Shown in pieces: positions 25,748 through 35,840 of a DNA stretch of 64,000 nucleotides. The translations under genes and the position numbers were made by a program. Under the pieces are notes generated by a model, which ran no database searches, had not been told where the DNA came from, and saw only the letters and a program-made list of their open reading frames with translations. Each line of letters begins with the position of its first letter. Position 1 is the first letter of the stretch. Origin of the DNA: Ignavibacteria bacterium (lineage in GTDB: Bacteria; Bacteroidota; Ignavibacteria; Kapaibacteriales; Kapaibacteriaceae); assembly GCA_016707005.1 (NCBI GenBank), contig JADJIQ010000005.1, forward strand, positions 496,001 to 560,000, in the 5' to 3' direction.

Positions 25748-28261
25748 TCACTCCTCGTGAGCTTCGGCCTCTTCGGGTTCCTCTTGGGTGTCACCGCCCT
25801 TTGACTTGCCTGCGGTGAAGACAAGGAGCCCCGTTTTTTTATCGAGCTTGCCCTTGATTATAGCCCCATCCGTGAAGTGACCTCTGAGGAGTTCTTCTGC
25901 AACCGGATCTTCAACGAAACGCTGGATCGTTCGGCGAAGGGGGCGAGCACCATACTTCTCATCAAAACCCTTGTCTGCGAGATACTCTTTAGCAGACTTC
26001 GCAAGTTCAATGGAAATGCTACGAGACTCGAGTCGCTTGAGAACACGTTTCAGCTGCAGATCGATGATCTTGTACATGTGCTCCTTCTTGAGGGAACGGA
26101 AGATCACATACTCATCGATACGGTTGATGAATTCAGGATTGAAGAGACGTTTCATCGTTTCTTCGACCGTGGACTTCATGTTTTCATAGTCATCCTCAAC
26201 GGCGTCCGTGGTGAAACCGATCTTTCCACCGGCTTTCACGTCTCGCATACCAACGTTCGAGGTCATGATGATGATGGTGTTCTTGAAGTCAACGCGCCTG
26301 CCAAGACCATCGGTCAATTGGCCATCGTCAAAGACCTGCAGGAGGATATTGAAGACATCAGGGTGCGCCTTTTCGATCTCATCGAGCAGGATGATGGAGT
26401 ATGGCTTGCGCCGCACTTTTTCCGTGAGTTGTCCGCCCTCTTCATACCCAACGTATCCCGGAGGAGCACCAACAAGTCTGGAGACGGAGAACTTCTCCAT
26501 GTACTCGGACATATCGATGCGGATGAGAGCATCTTCGCTGTCAAACATGTACCGAGAAAGTGCCTTGGCCAATTCCGTCTTTCCAACTCCTGTTGGTCCG
26601 AGGAACATAAATGAACCGATCGGACGATTTGGATCCTTAAGTCCGGCACGAGCTCTGCGGATGGCCTTTGCAAGGTGCTCCACAGCTTCGTCCTGACCGA
26701 TCACCTGCGTCTTGAGTTCTTCGGCCATCTTCAAGAGTTTGGCGGTCTCCCCTTCTGCGATTCGGTTCACAGGGATCCCGGTGATCATGGCAATCACGTC
26801 GGCAACATCATCTTCCGTTACATCAAAGACAACATCTCCAGCCTTATTCTCCCAATCTTCCTTTGCGAGCTCAAGATCAGCTTGATGCTTCTTCTCGAGG
26901 TCGCGGAGACGAGCGGCTTCTTCAAAGTTCTGAGACTTCACAACGCTGTTCTTTAACACGCGTACTTCTTCGATCTTCTCTTCGAGTTCCAGTACCTCTT
27001 TCGGTACATGGATGTGCGCCAGGTGTACACGTGCGCCAGACTCGTCCATTACATCAAGAGCCTTATCCGGCAGGAAACGGTCTGTGATATACCGGTCTGC
27101 CATAAGTACACATGCCTTAACTGCCTCATCAGAGTACCGCACGCCATGATGCTTCTCGTACCGATCCTTCACATTTGTAAGGATCTGTACAGCCTCATCT
27201 GGAGTAGGGGGCTCAACGATGATCTTCTGGAACCGCCGGTCAAGCGCTCCGTCCTTCTCGATGTACTGGCGGTACTCATCAAGCGTGGTGGCACCGATAC
27301 ATTGGATGTCACCTCTGGCCAGGGCCGGTTTGAACATGTTTGATGCGTCGAGAGAGCCACTGGCGCCCCCTGCCCCAACGATGGTATGCAACTCATCGAT
27401 GAAGAGGATCACGTCCTTTGCTTTCTCGAGTTCGTTCATCACGGCTTTCATGCGCTCTTCGAACTGGCCGCGGTACTTCGTGCCTGCCACAAGAGCAGCA
27501 AGGTCAAGAGTGACGATACGCTTGTCAAAGAGAACCCGTGAGACCTTGCGGTCGATGATGCGTAAGGCAAGACCTTCAACGATAGCTGTCTTGCCAACAC
27601 CCGGTTCACCGATGAGGACGGGGTTGTTCTTTTTTCGACGTGAAAGGACCTGAGCCACCCGCTGAATCTCCTTCTCACGGCCGATGACCGGATCGAGTTT
27701 ACCTTCGAGAGCTAGCTTTGTAAGATCCCGACCAAAGTTGTCTAACACGGGTGTTTTGGCCCGTTCCGGTGCGGATTTTGCGCGACCGGCACCCTTTTCT
27801 GGGCGCTGAGGACCAGAGCTCGGCTTCCCGCTGAGGTAGGCATCGAGTTCCTTGCGCACTGCATCGTAATTCACTGAAAACTGGCCTAGGATCTGGGCGG
27901 CGATGTTATCCTCGTCTCGCAAAAGCGATAGTAGAAGATGCTCTGTGCCGATCACGTCAGATTTGTAGAGCTTGGCCTCGAGATACGTGATCTTGAGTAC
28001 CTTTTCAGCCTGCTTGGTAAGCGGGATATTCCCGATCGTTAGAGGTCCACTCATGGACCGTACGGTATCTTCAACCGCACGTTTGAGCTTACTGAGGTCT
28101 ACGCCAAGGTTGCGAAGGATCTTTACCCCAATACCTTCGCCTTCGCGAATGATACCGAGGAGCAAATGCTCCGTACCGATGTAGTCATGTCCGAGTCTCA
28201 ACGCTTCTTCCCGGCTTAGCCGGATAACGTCTTGAACACGGTTGGAAAAGTTGCCTTCCAT
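25748..28261 (-). CDS. clpC: ATP-dependent Clp protease ATPase subunit ClpC
   Basis: Hsp100 unfoldase feeding ClpP. The chosen start MEGNFSNRVQDVIRL at 28261 gives 837 aa, the family length; the upstream extension is not conserved. N domain with two repeats (GTEHLLLGIIREG, GTEHLLLSLLRDE), AAA1 with Walker A GEPGVGKT, a middle UVR-like coiled coil (AARLRDLEKKHQADLELAKE), AAA2 with GPTGVGKTELAKAL and DEIEKAHPDVFN. The C-terminal KGGDTQEEPEEAEAHEE is acidic. SD AAGGA upstream. A perfect 16-bp palindrome lies 40 nt before the start. Confidence 0.97.
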   Translation of the reverse strand: MEGNFSNRVQDVIRLSREEALRLGHDYIGTEHLLLGIIREGEGIGVKILRNLGVDLSKLKRAVEDTVRSMSGPLTIGNIPLTKQAEKVLKITYLEAKLYKSDVIGTEHLLLSLLRDEDNIAAQILGQFSVNYDAVRKELDAYLSGKPSSGPQRPEKGAGRAKSAPERAKTPVLDNFGRDLTKLALEGKLDPVIGREKEIQRVAQVLSRRKKNNPVLIGEPGVGKTAIVEGLALRIIDRKVSRVLFDKRIVTLDLAALVAGTKYRGQFEERMKAVMNELEKAKDVILFIDELHTIVGAGGASGSLDASNMFKPALARGDIQCIGATTLDEYRQYIEKDGALDRRFQKIIVEPPTPDEAVQILTNVKDRYEKHHGVRYSDEAVKACVLMADRYITDRFLPDKALDVMDESGARVHLAHIHVPKEVLELEEKIEEVRVLKNSVVKSQNFEEAARLRDLEKKHQADLELAKEDWENKAGDVVFDVTEDDVADVIAMITGIPVNRIAEGETAKLLKMAEELKTQVIGQDEAVEHLAKAIRRARAGLKDPNRPIGSFMFLGPTGVGKTELAKALSRYMFDSEDALIRIDMSEYMEKFSVSRLVGAPPGYVGYEEGGQLTEKVRRKPYSIILLDEIEKAHPDVFNILLQVFDDGQLTDGLGRRVDFKNTIIIMTSNVGMRDVKAGGKIGFTTDAVEDDYENMKSTVEETMKRLFNPEFINRIDEYVIFRSLKKEHMYKIIDLQLKRVLKRLESRSISIELAKSAKEYLADKGFDEKYGARPLRRTIQRFVEDPVAEELLRGHFTDGAIIKGKLDKKTGLLVFTAGKSKGGDTQEEPEEAEAHEE

Positions 28262-28301
28262 GGCGGATGTCCTTGGAACGTGATCTGTTCCTCTTAAAGA
28301 C

Positions 28302-28317
28302 GAACACCGCGGTGTTC
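28302..28317. promoter_or_regulatory. 16-bp perfect palindrome upstream of clpC
   Basis: GAACACCGCGGTGTTC, reading identically on both strands, 40 nt upstream of the clpC start and 16 nt downstream of a TATATTTC box. That puts it at about +10 to +26 of the transcript, a repressor-roadblock position. It is not a CtsR heptad repeat or CIRCE. A transcription factor dimer operator is the likeliest role. Confidence 0.55.
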
Positions 28318-28333
28318 TGTTACTTTTTGCCCG

Positions 28334-28341
28334 AGAAATAT
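28334..28341 (-). promoter_or_regulatory. Possible -7 box of clpC
   Basis: Minus strand TATATTTC, one mismatch from TAnnTTTG, 72 nt before the clpC ATG. Predicted from pattern and from the palindrome placed just downstream. Confidence 0.4.
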
Positions 28342-28386
28342 ACTGCCGCTGACCCTCGCCCATGGGGAGAGGTTATTCACAGGCAC

Positions 28387-29310
28387 TCAATCGTAGAGCT
28401 TCTTCACCTTGCCGATCTTGACGGTCAGCGTAGGGATATGTGCCGCTGATGTGACTGGGATCTCCGCCGGCGTGGTTGCCTTGGAAGCCCCCTTCTTTGA
28501 CTTCTTCGATTTCTTGTCGGTGGCTGCAACAGGTGCCGCAGCAACAGGTGTTGCTGAGATCGGCAGAGGAACGTAGACATACGAAATGCGAACATCTCCG
28601 GACTTAACGTCTTTCAACATTTGCTTGACCGATGAGATGCGGTCCTGAACTAGTTGAATGTTCGGATCTGCCGGATCAGCAGGTCGAATAGGTTCTTCAG
28701 GTGGTGTTTGCCCCTTCTTCACCTTCTTGACGGCCTTTGCCCAAGCGTCGTGCTTTTTTTTGAAGTCAGCGTCGGATGCTGCCTTGATTGCTGCAAGCTG
28801 ATCTTCATCAGGAGCAATGTTGACAACGACATTCATTTCCTGATTAGCGCGCAGAATATCAGCGAGTTCCGTGATCTGTTTCCGTCCGGGCTCTGAGAGC
28901 GCGGGAACATTCTTTTCAAATCCGTGCTGAACAACGCCTAAAGAAGCCCCTTCTACGAGTGTCCGCACGGTGATGTCATTCTTGATGATGCGATACTTCT
29001 GTGCTACCGGGATCTCAACATTCACTTCCTTGCGGTAGATGTTGTATCCGGAGAGCGCAAGCTTGTGTGTACCTGCTTCTGATAGCGTTTGGAGGTATGA
29101 CCCGTCCTTGGAGTTCGAGGAGATCGAGATGCGCTTACCGGATGGTGTAAAGATGAAGATCTTACACCCTATCGGTTGGCCAGTGACCTCATCTCTCACA
29201 AAACCTTCGAGATTGAGATTGGCTTGCTGTGCCGAAGCAATGGATGAAGCCAAGGCGCACACGGCCGCGGTTACAACGAACATTCGTCGAATTGATGTTT
29301 TCCCTACCAC
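28387..29310 (-). CDS. Secreted envelope protein with carboxypeptidase-regulatory-like domain
   Basis: A 307-aa protein from GTG 29310 (SD AAGGG). Signal peptide to about residue 28 (FVVTAAVCALASSIASAQ). Residues about 33-100 (GFVRDEVTGQPIGCKIFIF, GSYLQTLSEAGTHKLAL) match the carboxypeptidase regulatory-like Ig fold. Residues 125-170 (LSEPGRKQITELADILRANQ) recall the start of an OmpA-like domain, but the rest is missing. The C-terminal part is Ala/Lys rich (AAPVAAT, KKSKKSKKG). Coupled closely to the enoyl-CoA hydratase gene (4 bp). Role unknown. Confidence 0.7.
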   Translation of the reverse strand: MVGKTSIRRMFVVTAAVCALASSIASAQQANLNLEGFVRDEVTGQPIGCKIFIFTPSGKRISISSNSKDGSYLQTLSEAGTHKLALSGYNIYRKEVNVEIPVAQKYRIIKNDITVRTLVEGASLGVVQHGFEKNVPALSEPGRKQITELADILRANQEMNVVVNIAPDEDQLAAIKAASDADFKKKHDAWAKAVKKVKKGQTPPEEPIRPADPADPNIQLVQDRISSVKQMLKDVKSGDVRISYVYVPLPISATPVAAAPVAATDKKSKKSKKGASKATTPAEIPVTSAAHIPTLTVKIGKVKKLYD

Positions 29311-29314
29311 AACT

Positions 29315-30082
29315 TCATCCCTTTGGTGATTTCAGAAACGTTGCGATACCTTGTTTACAGTCATCCGTCTGACGTGCCAAGGCGTTCATTACTGTTGCAT
29401 AGTGTAATCCTGCATCGAGCGACATGCCTTGCACGGCACCCAGCATCATCTTGCTCATGGCCATCGCAGAACTGCTGTTCTTTGCGATCTGACGGGCCAT
29501 CAACATTGTTTCGGCCTCCAGATCTTCGTCGTTCACAACCTTCGTTATGAGACCGAGGCGCAGAGCCTCTTCAGCATTGATATTCTCGGCTGTAAGAACC
29601 AATCGTCGAGATTGAGTGTCCCCGATCTTCCGCACGAGGTAGACAAGCACAATTGCGGGAATGAAGCCGATGCGCACTTCAGAATAGCCAAAGAGCGACT
29701 TCTCACGACCAGCGATCACAATGTCGCATACCGTAGCTAAACCGCATCCGCCGGCAATAGCGGCACCATGAACCTTGGCGATGACGGGTTTCGGACAATC
29801 CACGATCGACTGCAGCATGTCTTTCAAGGCTGTGGAATCAGCCAAATTCTCCAACGGCGAATTCTCCGTGATCTGCTGGAGATAGGCCAGATCCGCTCCG
29901 GCGCAAAACGCTGATCCCTCGCCTGACAGAACGATGACCTTGACCGACTCGTTGGATCCCATCTGCAGAAAAGCCGCATGCAGACCTGCCACGAGCTCAG
30001 CGCTGAGAGCATTTCGCTTGTCCGCACGATTCATCGTGATCGTACCAACGCCATCTGCTGCCGATGTAAGAACAATATCCAT
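29315..30082 (-). CDS. Enoyl-CoA hydratase/isomerase family protein
   Basis: Crotonase-fold enzyme adding water to enoyl-CoA or a related acyl-CoA, 255 aa. Oxyanion-hole motifs AFCAGADL and HGAAIAGGCGLA are present, and the catalytic Glu is in YSEVRIGFIPA. The sequence best resembles methylglutaconyl-CoA or short-chain enoyl-CoA hydratases; no pathway genes are adjacent, so the substrate is open. Its TATCTTTG box is 5 nt from the ATG. Confidence 0.9.
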   Translation of the reverse strand: MDIVLTSAADGVGTITMNRADKRNALSAELVAGLHAAFLQMGSNESVKVIVLSGEGSAFCAGADLAYLQQITENSPLENLADSTALKDMLQSIVDCPKPVIAKVHGAAIAGGCGLATVCDIVIAGREKSLFGYSEVRIGFIPAIVLVYLVRKIGDTQSRRLVLTAENINAEEALRLGLITKVVNDEDLEAETMLMARQIAKNSSSAMAMSKMMLGAVQGMSLDAGLHYATVMNALARQTDDCKQGIATFLKSPKG

Positions 30083-30087
30083 ACCGT

Positions 30088-30095
30088 CAAAGATA
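30088..30095 (-). promoter_or_regulatory. Exact TAnnTTTG box 5 nt from a start codon
   Basis: Minus strand TATCTTTG, then ACGGT, then the ATG at 30082. TTG trinucleotides lie 16-19 nt upstream, acceptable as a -33 element. With a -7 box this close the mRNA should start at or near the ATG, implying a leaderless transcript. Confidence 0.55.
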
Positions 30096-30097
30096 CT

Positions 30098-32155
30098 CTA
30101 CCGAACAACAACGAATGACCAGGTCCAAGATCGAAGATCGTCTGAGAGACGGATCTCATAGGTCCCAGATGCCAGTTCACTCACATCGATCGGCTGAATG
30201 AAGACAGAGGTTGCAGTCTCCGCATCGAATTGGCGCACGATCTGACCCAACGAGTTGTAGATGGTAAAGACCGCCGTGCCCACCGGAACGTCTTCAACAG
30301 GCACATAAAGCACCGTAGACGAAGGGTTCGGAAAGACACGTGTTCCCGTCGACGTGAAGAGAGTGTCCACCGGAACAGCATCGAGATCACTCTGAGAGGC
30401 GATATCCATTGCCAGCTCAACAGTTGTGTCGATCGCAATAACATGGCGGAATGACCTGCGATGTCCGGTTGGAATGGGGCTTGTGAATCTCATACCCACG
30501 ATGGCCGACACATCATTCTCACCGTCATACTGCACTGTATCGGGATTCCGGAAGATGTTGAGCTTCATCTCCGTGGTGAATCCGCCATAGGTGGTTGTAT
30601 TGTCCAGACCGCAGTGGATCGGCCTAGCATCTTGATATCTCGACGCAGACCGCAGGACCACTACGGGTTCGGAACCTTGCGTTGACGCAACGATCTGTGA
30701 CCCATCACCGCCGAGCCAGGTAGTGTTCTTGGCGGGCTGTGTGCCCAGATCCCAATCATAGAACCATGCAACCGAGAGATCATGCAAGGTCTCTGCGCTG
30801 GTATTGGTAACTGTGGCATCGATGACGAGTACCGATGTCAATGTATCGAGAACAATGTTCAGCTCTACCTCAACACCGATCTTCAATGAATCCGGAGCAT
30901 CATCATCACGCACGATCCCGCGATGTTCATCCGGTGCAACGAATCGTTTTACCGGTCGGAAGTGGTCGTTCACTCCTCGCCGCGCCCGCACGGCGTCTAC
31001 AACGCGACCATTGGCATAGACCATCAAGCCCCCTTCATAGAGCTGACCGCAGAACTGGCCGTAGGTAAGCCCTGCACCTTGACCGCGTTGTAAGTCTGTG
31101 TTGCCGATACGCCCCCTATCGCCGATGCTCACAAGCATACGCGGATTGTACAACGTGCTGAATGCGGGAGACGGTGTGATGGAGAATGAAAAGCGTCGTT
31201 GGACATCACGGTCATCGGCGTCAACACCAAGCAGGTCGAGCACTGCATAGGTAGCGGTATCGGTCTGCCTCTCTACAACAAAGGCAAGGGGCGGTAGGGT
31301 AACATCAGCTCCGCTGCCAGCCGAAATGTTGAGAACTGAAGACGTTGTGATCGGTCGCACGCCGGGAATTGCAGTACCAGCCAACGTCACATTACTTCGT
31401 TGGGAGAGGGTCCACGGTGCAAGGGCATTTCGCATCGAGACCGCTGCCATCAAGGTGTCTCCCACCGTCCAGCGTTGTGATCCACTGGCTGCCCGAAAGG
31501 CAACGGTATCGAGGGCAATGGAAACGACCGAGTCTGGATCGTTCGTTACAGCAAGGAGTGCATTGACGCGTCCACGGGGTAACAGGAGAGAGTCGATGGT
31601 TGCCGGAATGTCCTTCCATGGGCGCTCATCAACAGCCTCGCGGACCATTGCACATGCCTGCAGCGGGTCAAGTCCCGGATACTTCGAACGGACTAGTGCA
31701 ACAAGTGCAGAAGCGATCGGAGCGGAGCCGCTTGTGCAGCAGAAGCCGAAATAGAGTCCGTCGTTGCCCGTGGTCCATGAGTCGTGTCCGGGCGCCATTA
31801 CATCTACCTGTGGGCCGTGACCGGACATCGTGATCACGTTGTCGTATGGATCCACAACACCAACACTGAGCACTCCCGGATAACTGGCCGGATAGAACGG
31901 AGCTGCACTACCATGATTTCCGGCAGCCGCAACCACGGCCGTCCCGCGTGCGATGGTATAGGCGATCACATCTTCATCAATACATGACGGAGATTGACCT
32001 CCCCACGAACAGTTCACAACATCGATGCCATTTACGGCGCAATAGAGGATCGACTCCATACCCATAGACGATGCCGGTGCTATTATCTGGCATTGTGCGA
32101 AGCGGGAAGATCCTACAGTTTCGTGCGATACCTGCGATGCCAACGTTGTTGTCAA
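30098..32155 (-). pseudogene. Subtilisin-like protease, C-terminal part with T9SS tail
   Basis: This frame continues the serine protease after the break at about 32055. It contains ESILYCAVNGIDVVNCSWGG, the oxyanion Asn in AAAGNHG and the catalytic Ser in CTSGSAPIASALVAL. About 400 residues of beta domains follow, and finally a T9SS sorting domain (VFPNPSSTVLYVPVE to GTYEIRLSDD). Alone it lacks Asp and His of the triad. The first ~30 residues listed before ESIL are an out-of-frame reading. Joined with 31977-32912 it makes a secreted peptidase of about 937 aa. Confidence 0.8.
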
Positions 32156-32912
32156 CAGCTGCTCCGCAGATACCTCCTACACCCGTGCCGTGACTGTTAT
32201 TCGGATTGAAGGTGTTACCAAAGGTGCTGTCACCGGGCGATGCACAGAAATTGTACCCTTGTTTATCATCAACATATCCGTTGTTATCATCGTCAACACC
32301 GTTGTTCGCCACCTCACCAGCCCGATCAAAGAGGACACTTGCAAGGTCTTCGTGTTCCTGACGCAGACCACTATCGCTGATGCCGATCACAACCGTGTCG
32401 GATCCTGATTCAATGTCCCATGCATCGAAGACATTGATCGTGCGAAGCAGCGCTTGTTTATCGCGTTGCGGATCATTCGGTTCGCCGGTAAGCTCCATCA
32501 CGCACCAAGGAGCAGCACACTCGATAGGACCACACCCAACACGCAGCATGCCGATAAACCGCTCTGGGGGAATCGTTGCGGCATCGTACTGCACCACATA
32601 GGAACGCAGCAGCCGCTCCTCGATCTGCAGTGCACGCGCATAGTCTTTTGCTGTTGTGCGTGTGGAGCGATCCATCACATCACGATACGTGAGCGAGTGT
32701 TCAATGGGGAGGAGGGGGCGCACCACTCGCAGTCCCATGGACGCAAATACAGTCTGAGCCGTACTCGCTGCCTCAGCGGTGAGACGCACCTTCAGCATAC
32801 CGGCAACTACGGGCTGCGGTCGACCGGGCGGCTCGGCAGGCAGGTACGTCATCTGCGCTACACAAACGTGGGCAACAACAGTCCAGACAATGACAAGGGT
32901 GAGTAGCCGCAT
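31977..32912 (-). pseudogene. Subtilisin-like protease, N-terminal part before a frame break
   Basis: Signal peptide (MRLLTLVIVWTVVAHVCVAQ), propeptide, catalytic Asp in VIGISDSGL and His in NNSHGTGVGG. It matches its neighbour at 32914-35796 up to DNSTGIVYGY, then diverges into nonsense (GVDPLLRRKW) and stops. One extra G in TATGGAGTC (TATGAGTC expected) restores the frame to ESILYCAVNG, which the neighbour matches as QSLIYAAQRK. The start directly follows the upstream gene's stop (TAAGATG). Confidence 0.8.
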
Positions 32913-32913
32913 C

Positions 32914-35796
32914 TTAATGCATCACCAGAAGTGTTCGCACCATCATTGAGCGATCGGTCTTTATGACCGCTGAATAGGTTCCTGAAGGGATCAATGTAAC
33001 GTTGAGAACGGCATTCATCTCGCCCCCTACTTCAACTGACAGCACGGTCCTGCCTGTGATATCCGTGAGCTCGATGGAATTCATTGGAACCGTGTTCACA
33101 AAGGTCACATTCTCTGTTGCAGGATTTGGCATCACGAGCAACGCGGCCTGGTTGTTGCTCTCCGAAACACTATTCGGTGAGGTCAGCGTCTCGCGAACCA
33201 CTCTTGCAGCATCTGCCTCCGTTGCCCCAACACCGATCACCACGATGTAGGTGTGGAAGTCTTGGCTCGCCATCGATCCCGGGAAACGCATTCCGATCAC
33301 GCTGCAGAGATCACCGCTGGCTGTGGTCTGGATATCTTTTCCGCCTTGCAGCAGCGTGGTGATATCAGCATCGGAGAGTCCGTCACTATCGTCGATCCGT
33401 TCGCTGTAGAGCATTGCCGCGGATTGGGCGATGGCGCTGGACGTGCTGCTGTATACGGCTTGACAGATCGCAAGAGGGTAACTCACACGTGTGAACATCT
33501 GCGCTGCGGCATTCTGCCCTAGGAGATTGGCCGGGATGGCCTCTGGCGCCAGCCTCGAAAGATTGCTCGCACCGCCGGACCCGATATCCCAATCCAGGAA
33601 ATACCCGGAAGACACATTGGTGAGAGCCGTGCCTGCTACATTCTGCACACGAACACTGAAGACTGTGGCAGCCACGTCGAATCCCGGGAACGTACATTTC
33701 TGGGAAACGTTCATTCCTATCCTGCGAGATCCTGCATTCTCATCTGTCATGATATTGGTGTTCTGCTGCGGGGCACTGAATGGCTTTACCGTGCTGAAGT
33801 CTGATTCATACGGTTCACTGTCCTTGTAGCCGGAAATGGCTCTACTGTCTCCTTCAGAGAGAATGAAGCCGCTCGGGGAGATAAACGTGTAGCCTTGTTT
33901 CCAGCCGAAACCCGATCCTTGACGAGTGGTAAGGATCGAATTATAACCAACGGTACCATTGTCGCCCATTGAGTACACAAGCTGCCCATTTTCAAACTGG
34001 GCCATAAAGGCAGGTTTGTTGAGGTACCATAACGCTCGGTCTACGTAGTCTCCATTCGTAATATCGAGCGTGAAGATCAGTGGGCGATCCGGACTGATCA
34101 CGTCGATGATCAAGATGAAGTCTGCGGTCCGTTTTGTCTCCCCCGTTGCCATTGAACCCACTGTTGAAACATCCTGCAGAAAGCGAATCGTCCAGCCGTT
34201 CTCTTCAGCGATGGAAAGCTTTGTGGTAAGATCTGCAACCGGTCCGAGATCATTCACGAGGTCGAATGCTACGTAGAGAGTATCACCAACAAAGAAGCGA
34301 TCTGCACTTCTGCCGTTCGACCGTTTCGTGATGGTTCGCGAAATGCGCACCGCGGGGATCGACATTGGGGCCGTCTGAACGGCTTTCAGCATGTTCATTC
34401 TGCCAAAGAGGACCTGTGCATAGTTCACATTTTTCGCAGAGATGTCATCTGCGGTTCGTCGGATCAGCGCTGCCGTCTGAGCAGCCGAAAGCTGAGGATA
34501 CTTCCCGCGGACAAGTCCGGCTAGACCCGTCACCATCGGAGCAGCAAACGAGGTACCGCTGATCCCATTTGACGTATATCCGCCGCCAACTTCGGTGGTA
34601 TATGCACCATTTCCCGGCGCCATCACGTCAGCATTGAGACCGAGACCGGAGCTGAACTCCACATTGTCAAAGCGGTCGGTTTCGCCAACACCCATCACTC
34701 CTTCGTAGGCTGCCGGATAGTTCAATTCGCGCCAACCTGATCCGCTGAATCCATCCCCGTGGTTTCCTGCGGATGCCACAATCAGAACGTCGTTCGCGGT
34801 GCAGTAGTCGATCACGGATTGATCAACGGCAGATGCCGGCTTTACGACGCCCCAACTGGTGTTGACAACCTTGAATTTTCGTTGTGCCGCATAGATCAGT
34901 GACTGATAGCCGTAGATGATACCTGTTGAATTGCGCATTCCAGCTTTCATCGGAAAGAACCTTGTGCGGAACCCTGTGCCGATGATGCCAATACTATTGT
35001 TGGTGGCGGCTGATGCGAGGCCTGCAACCTTGGTGCCATGACCGGCATTCGACGTATTGAAGGTGTTGCCTGGGGATGTCCCATCCAGGGCACTTGTCAG
35101 ATTGCATCCGAGGTAATCATCTACGTAGCCGTTCTGATCGTCATCTACTGAATTGTCAGGGATCTCAGCTGTATTGGGTGCAATGTTCGGAGCTAGGTCC
35201 TCATGGATCTGTGAGACTCCGTCATCACTGATACCGATCACGATGTTGGCGTTACCTTCATAGACAGCCCAGGCCTCTAGAGCCTTGATCACGGAAAGGT
35301 ACTGTTGGTTGGTTGTTTCAGGGTCATTGGGTGCGGCAAATACATCTGCCACATACCACGGTTCGGCCAATTCTACAACATCACTGTATTTGGAGAGCAA
35401 GAGACTCACCGCGGCCATTGGGTGACGTCCACCTTCAAGTACGAGGGTGAACGTTCTCGTAAGTTTTTCTTCGGCATTGTAGAGAGCAGCGTTTTGCGGA
35501 GATGTTTTCAACAGCTGCTGGACATCCCTACCCAGGGGTTGGAAATAGACCGTTCTTTCCGGCGCCAGATATTGACCATCTACCTTGAATCCTTGGGGGA
35601 GAATGGCCGAAACTTCGTTCACAGAGCGTAGCTGGCGCATGCGTACGATGATGTGGTTGGCCCGGATCTTCAGATCTCTGCCGTTCCATGGGATGGTGAG
35701 CTGCGATTCGGAGAACTGAGCAAGGGCAGGAACCACGCCGTAAACGGCAAGTCCGATGATAACGTGGACAAGTAGATGCCTCATGAGTTTGCCCAT
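32914..35796 (-). CDS. Secreted subtilisin-like serine protease (S8) with T9SS sorting domain
   Basis: A 960-aa extracellular peptidase. The start at ATG 35796 (SD AGGA, 6 nt) precedes signal peptide LMRHLLVHVIIGLAVYGVVPALAQ; an ATG four codons later is possible. The propeptide ends near residue 160. Catalytic Asp in IGISDDGV, His in NAGHGTKVAG, Asn in SAGNHG and Ser in GTSFAAPMV are all intact. Beta domains follow, then a T9SS tail (MPNPATENVTFV, DITGRTVLSVEV, SGTYSAVIKTD). It is the upstream paralogue of the frameshifted protease, with which it likely shares an operon. It reads divergently from dnaX, 44 bp apart. Confidence 0.94.
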   Translation of the reverse strand: MGKLMRHLLVHVIIGLAVYGVVPALAQFSESQLTIPWNGRDLKIRANHIIVRMRQLRSVNEVSAILPQGFKVDGQYLAPERTVYFQPLGRDVQQLLKTSPQNAALYNAEEKLTRTFTLVLEGGRHPMAAVSLLLSKYSDVVELAEPWYVADVFAAPNDPETTNQQYLSVIKALEAWAVYEGNANIVIGISDDGVSQIHEDLAPNIAPNTAEIPDNSVDDDQNGYVDDYLGCNLTSALDGTSPGNTFNTSNAGHGTKVAGLASAATNNSIGIIGTGFRTRFFPMKAGMRNSTGIIYGYQSLIYAAQRKFKVVNTSWGVVKPASAVDQSVIDYCTANDVLIVASAGNHGDGFSGSGWRELNYPAAYEGVMGVGETDRFDNVEFSSGLGLNADVMAPGNGAYTTEVGGGYTSNGISGTSFAAPMVTGLAGLVRGKYPQLSAAQTAALIRRTADDISAKNVNYAQVLFGRMNMLKAVQTAPMSIPAVRISRTITKRSNGRSADRFFVGDTLYVAFDLVNDLGPVADLTTKLSIAEENGWTIRFLQDVSTVGSMATGETKRTADFILIIDVISPDRPLIFTLDITNGDYVDRALWYLNKPAFMAQFENGQLVYSMGDNGTVGYNSILTTRQGSGFGWKQGYTFISPSGFILSEGDSRAISGYKDSEPYESDFSTVKPFSAPQQNTNIMTDENAGSRRIGMNVSQKCTFPGFDVAATVFSVRVQNVAGTALTNVSSGYFLDWDIGSGGASNLSRLAPEAIPANLLGQNAAAQMFTRVSYPLAICQAVYSSTSSAIAQSAAMLYSERIDDSDGLSDADITTLLQGGKDIQTTASGDLCSVIGMRFPGSMASQDFHTYIVVIGVGATEADAARVVRETLTSPNSVSESNNQAALLVMPNPATENVTFVNTVPMNSIELTDITGRTVLSVEVGGEMNAVLNVTLIPSGTYSAVIKTDRSMMVRTLLVMH

Positions 35797-35840
35797 GGCG
35801 GTCCTATTTCGCAGTTTGGATGGTTGCATCACAGAAGACT

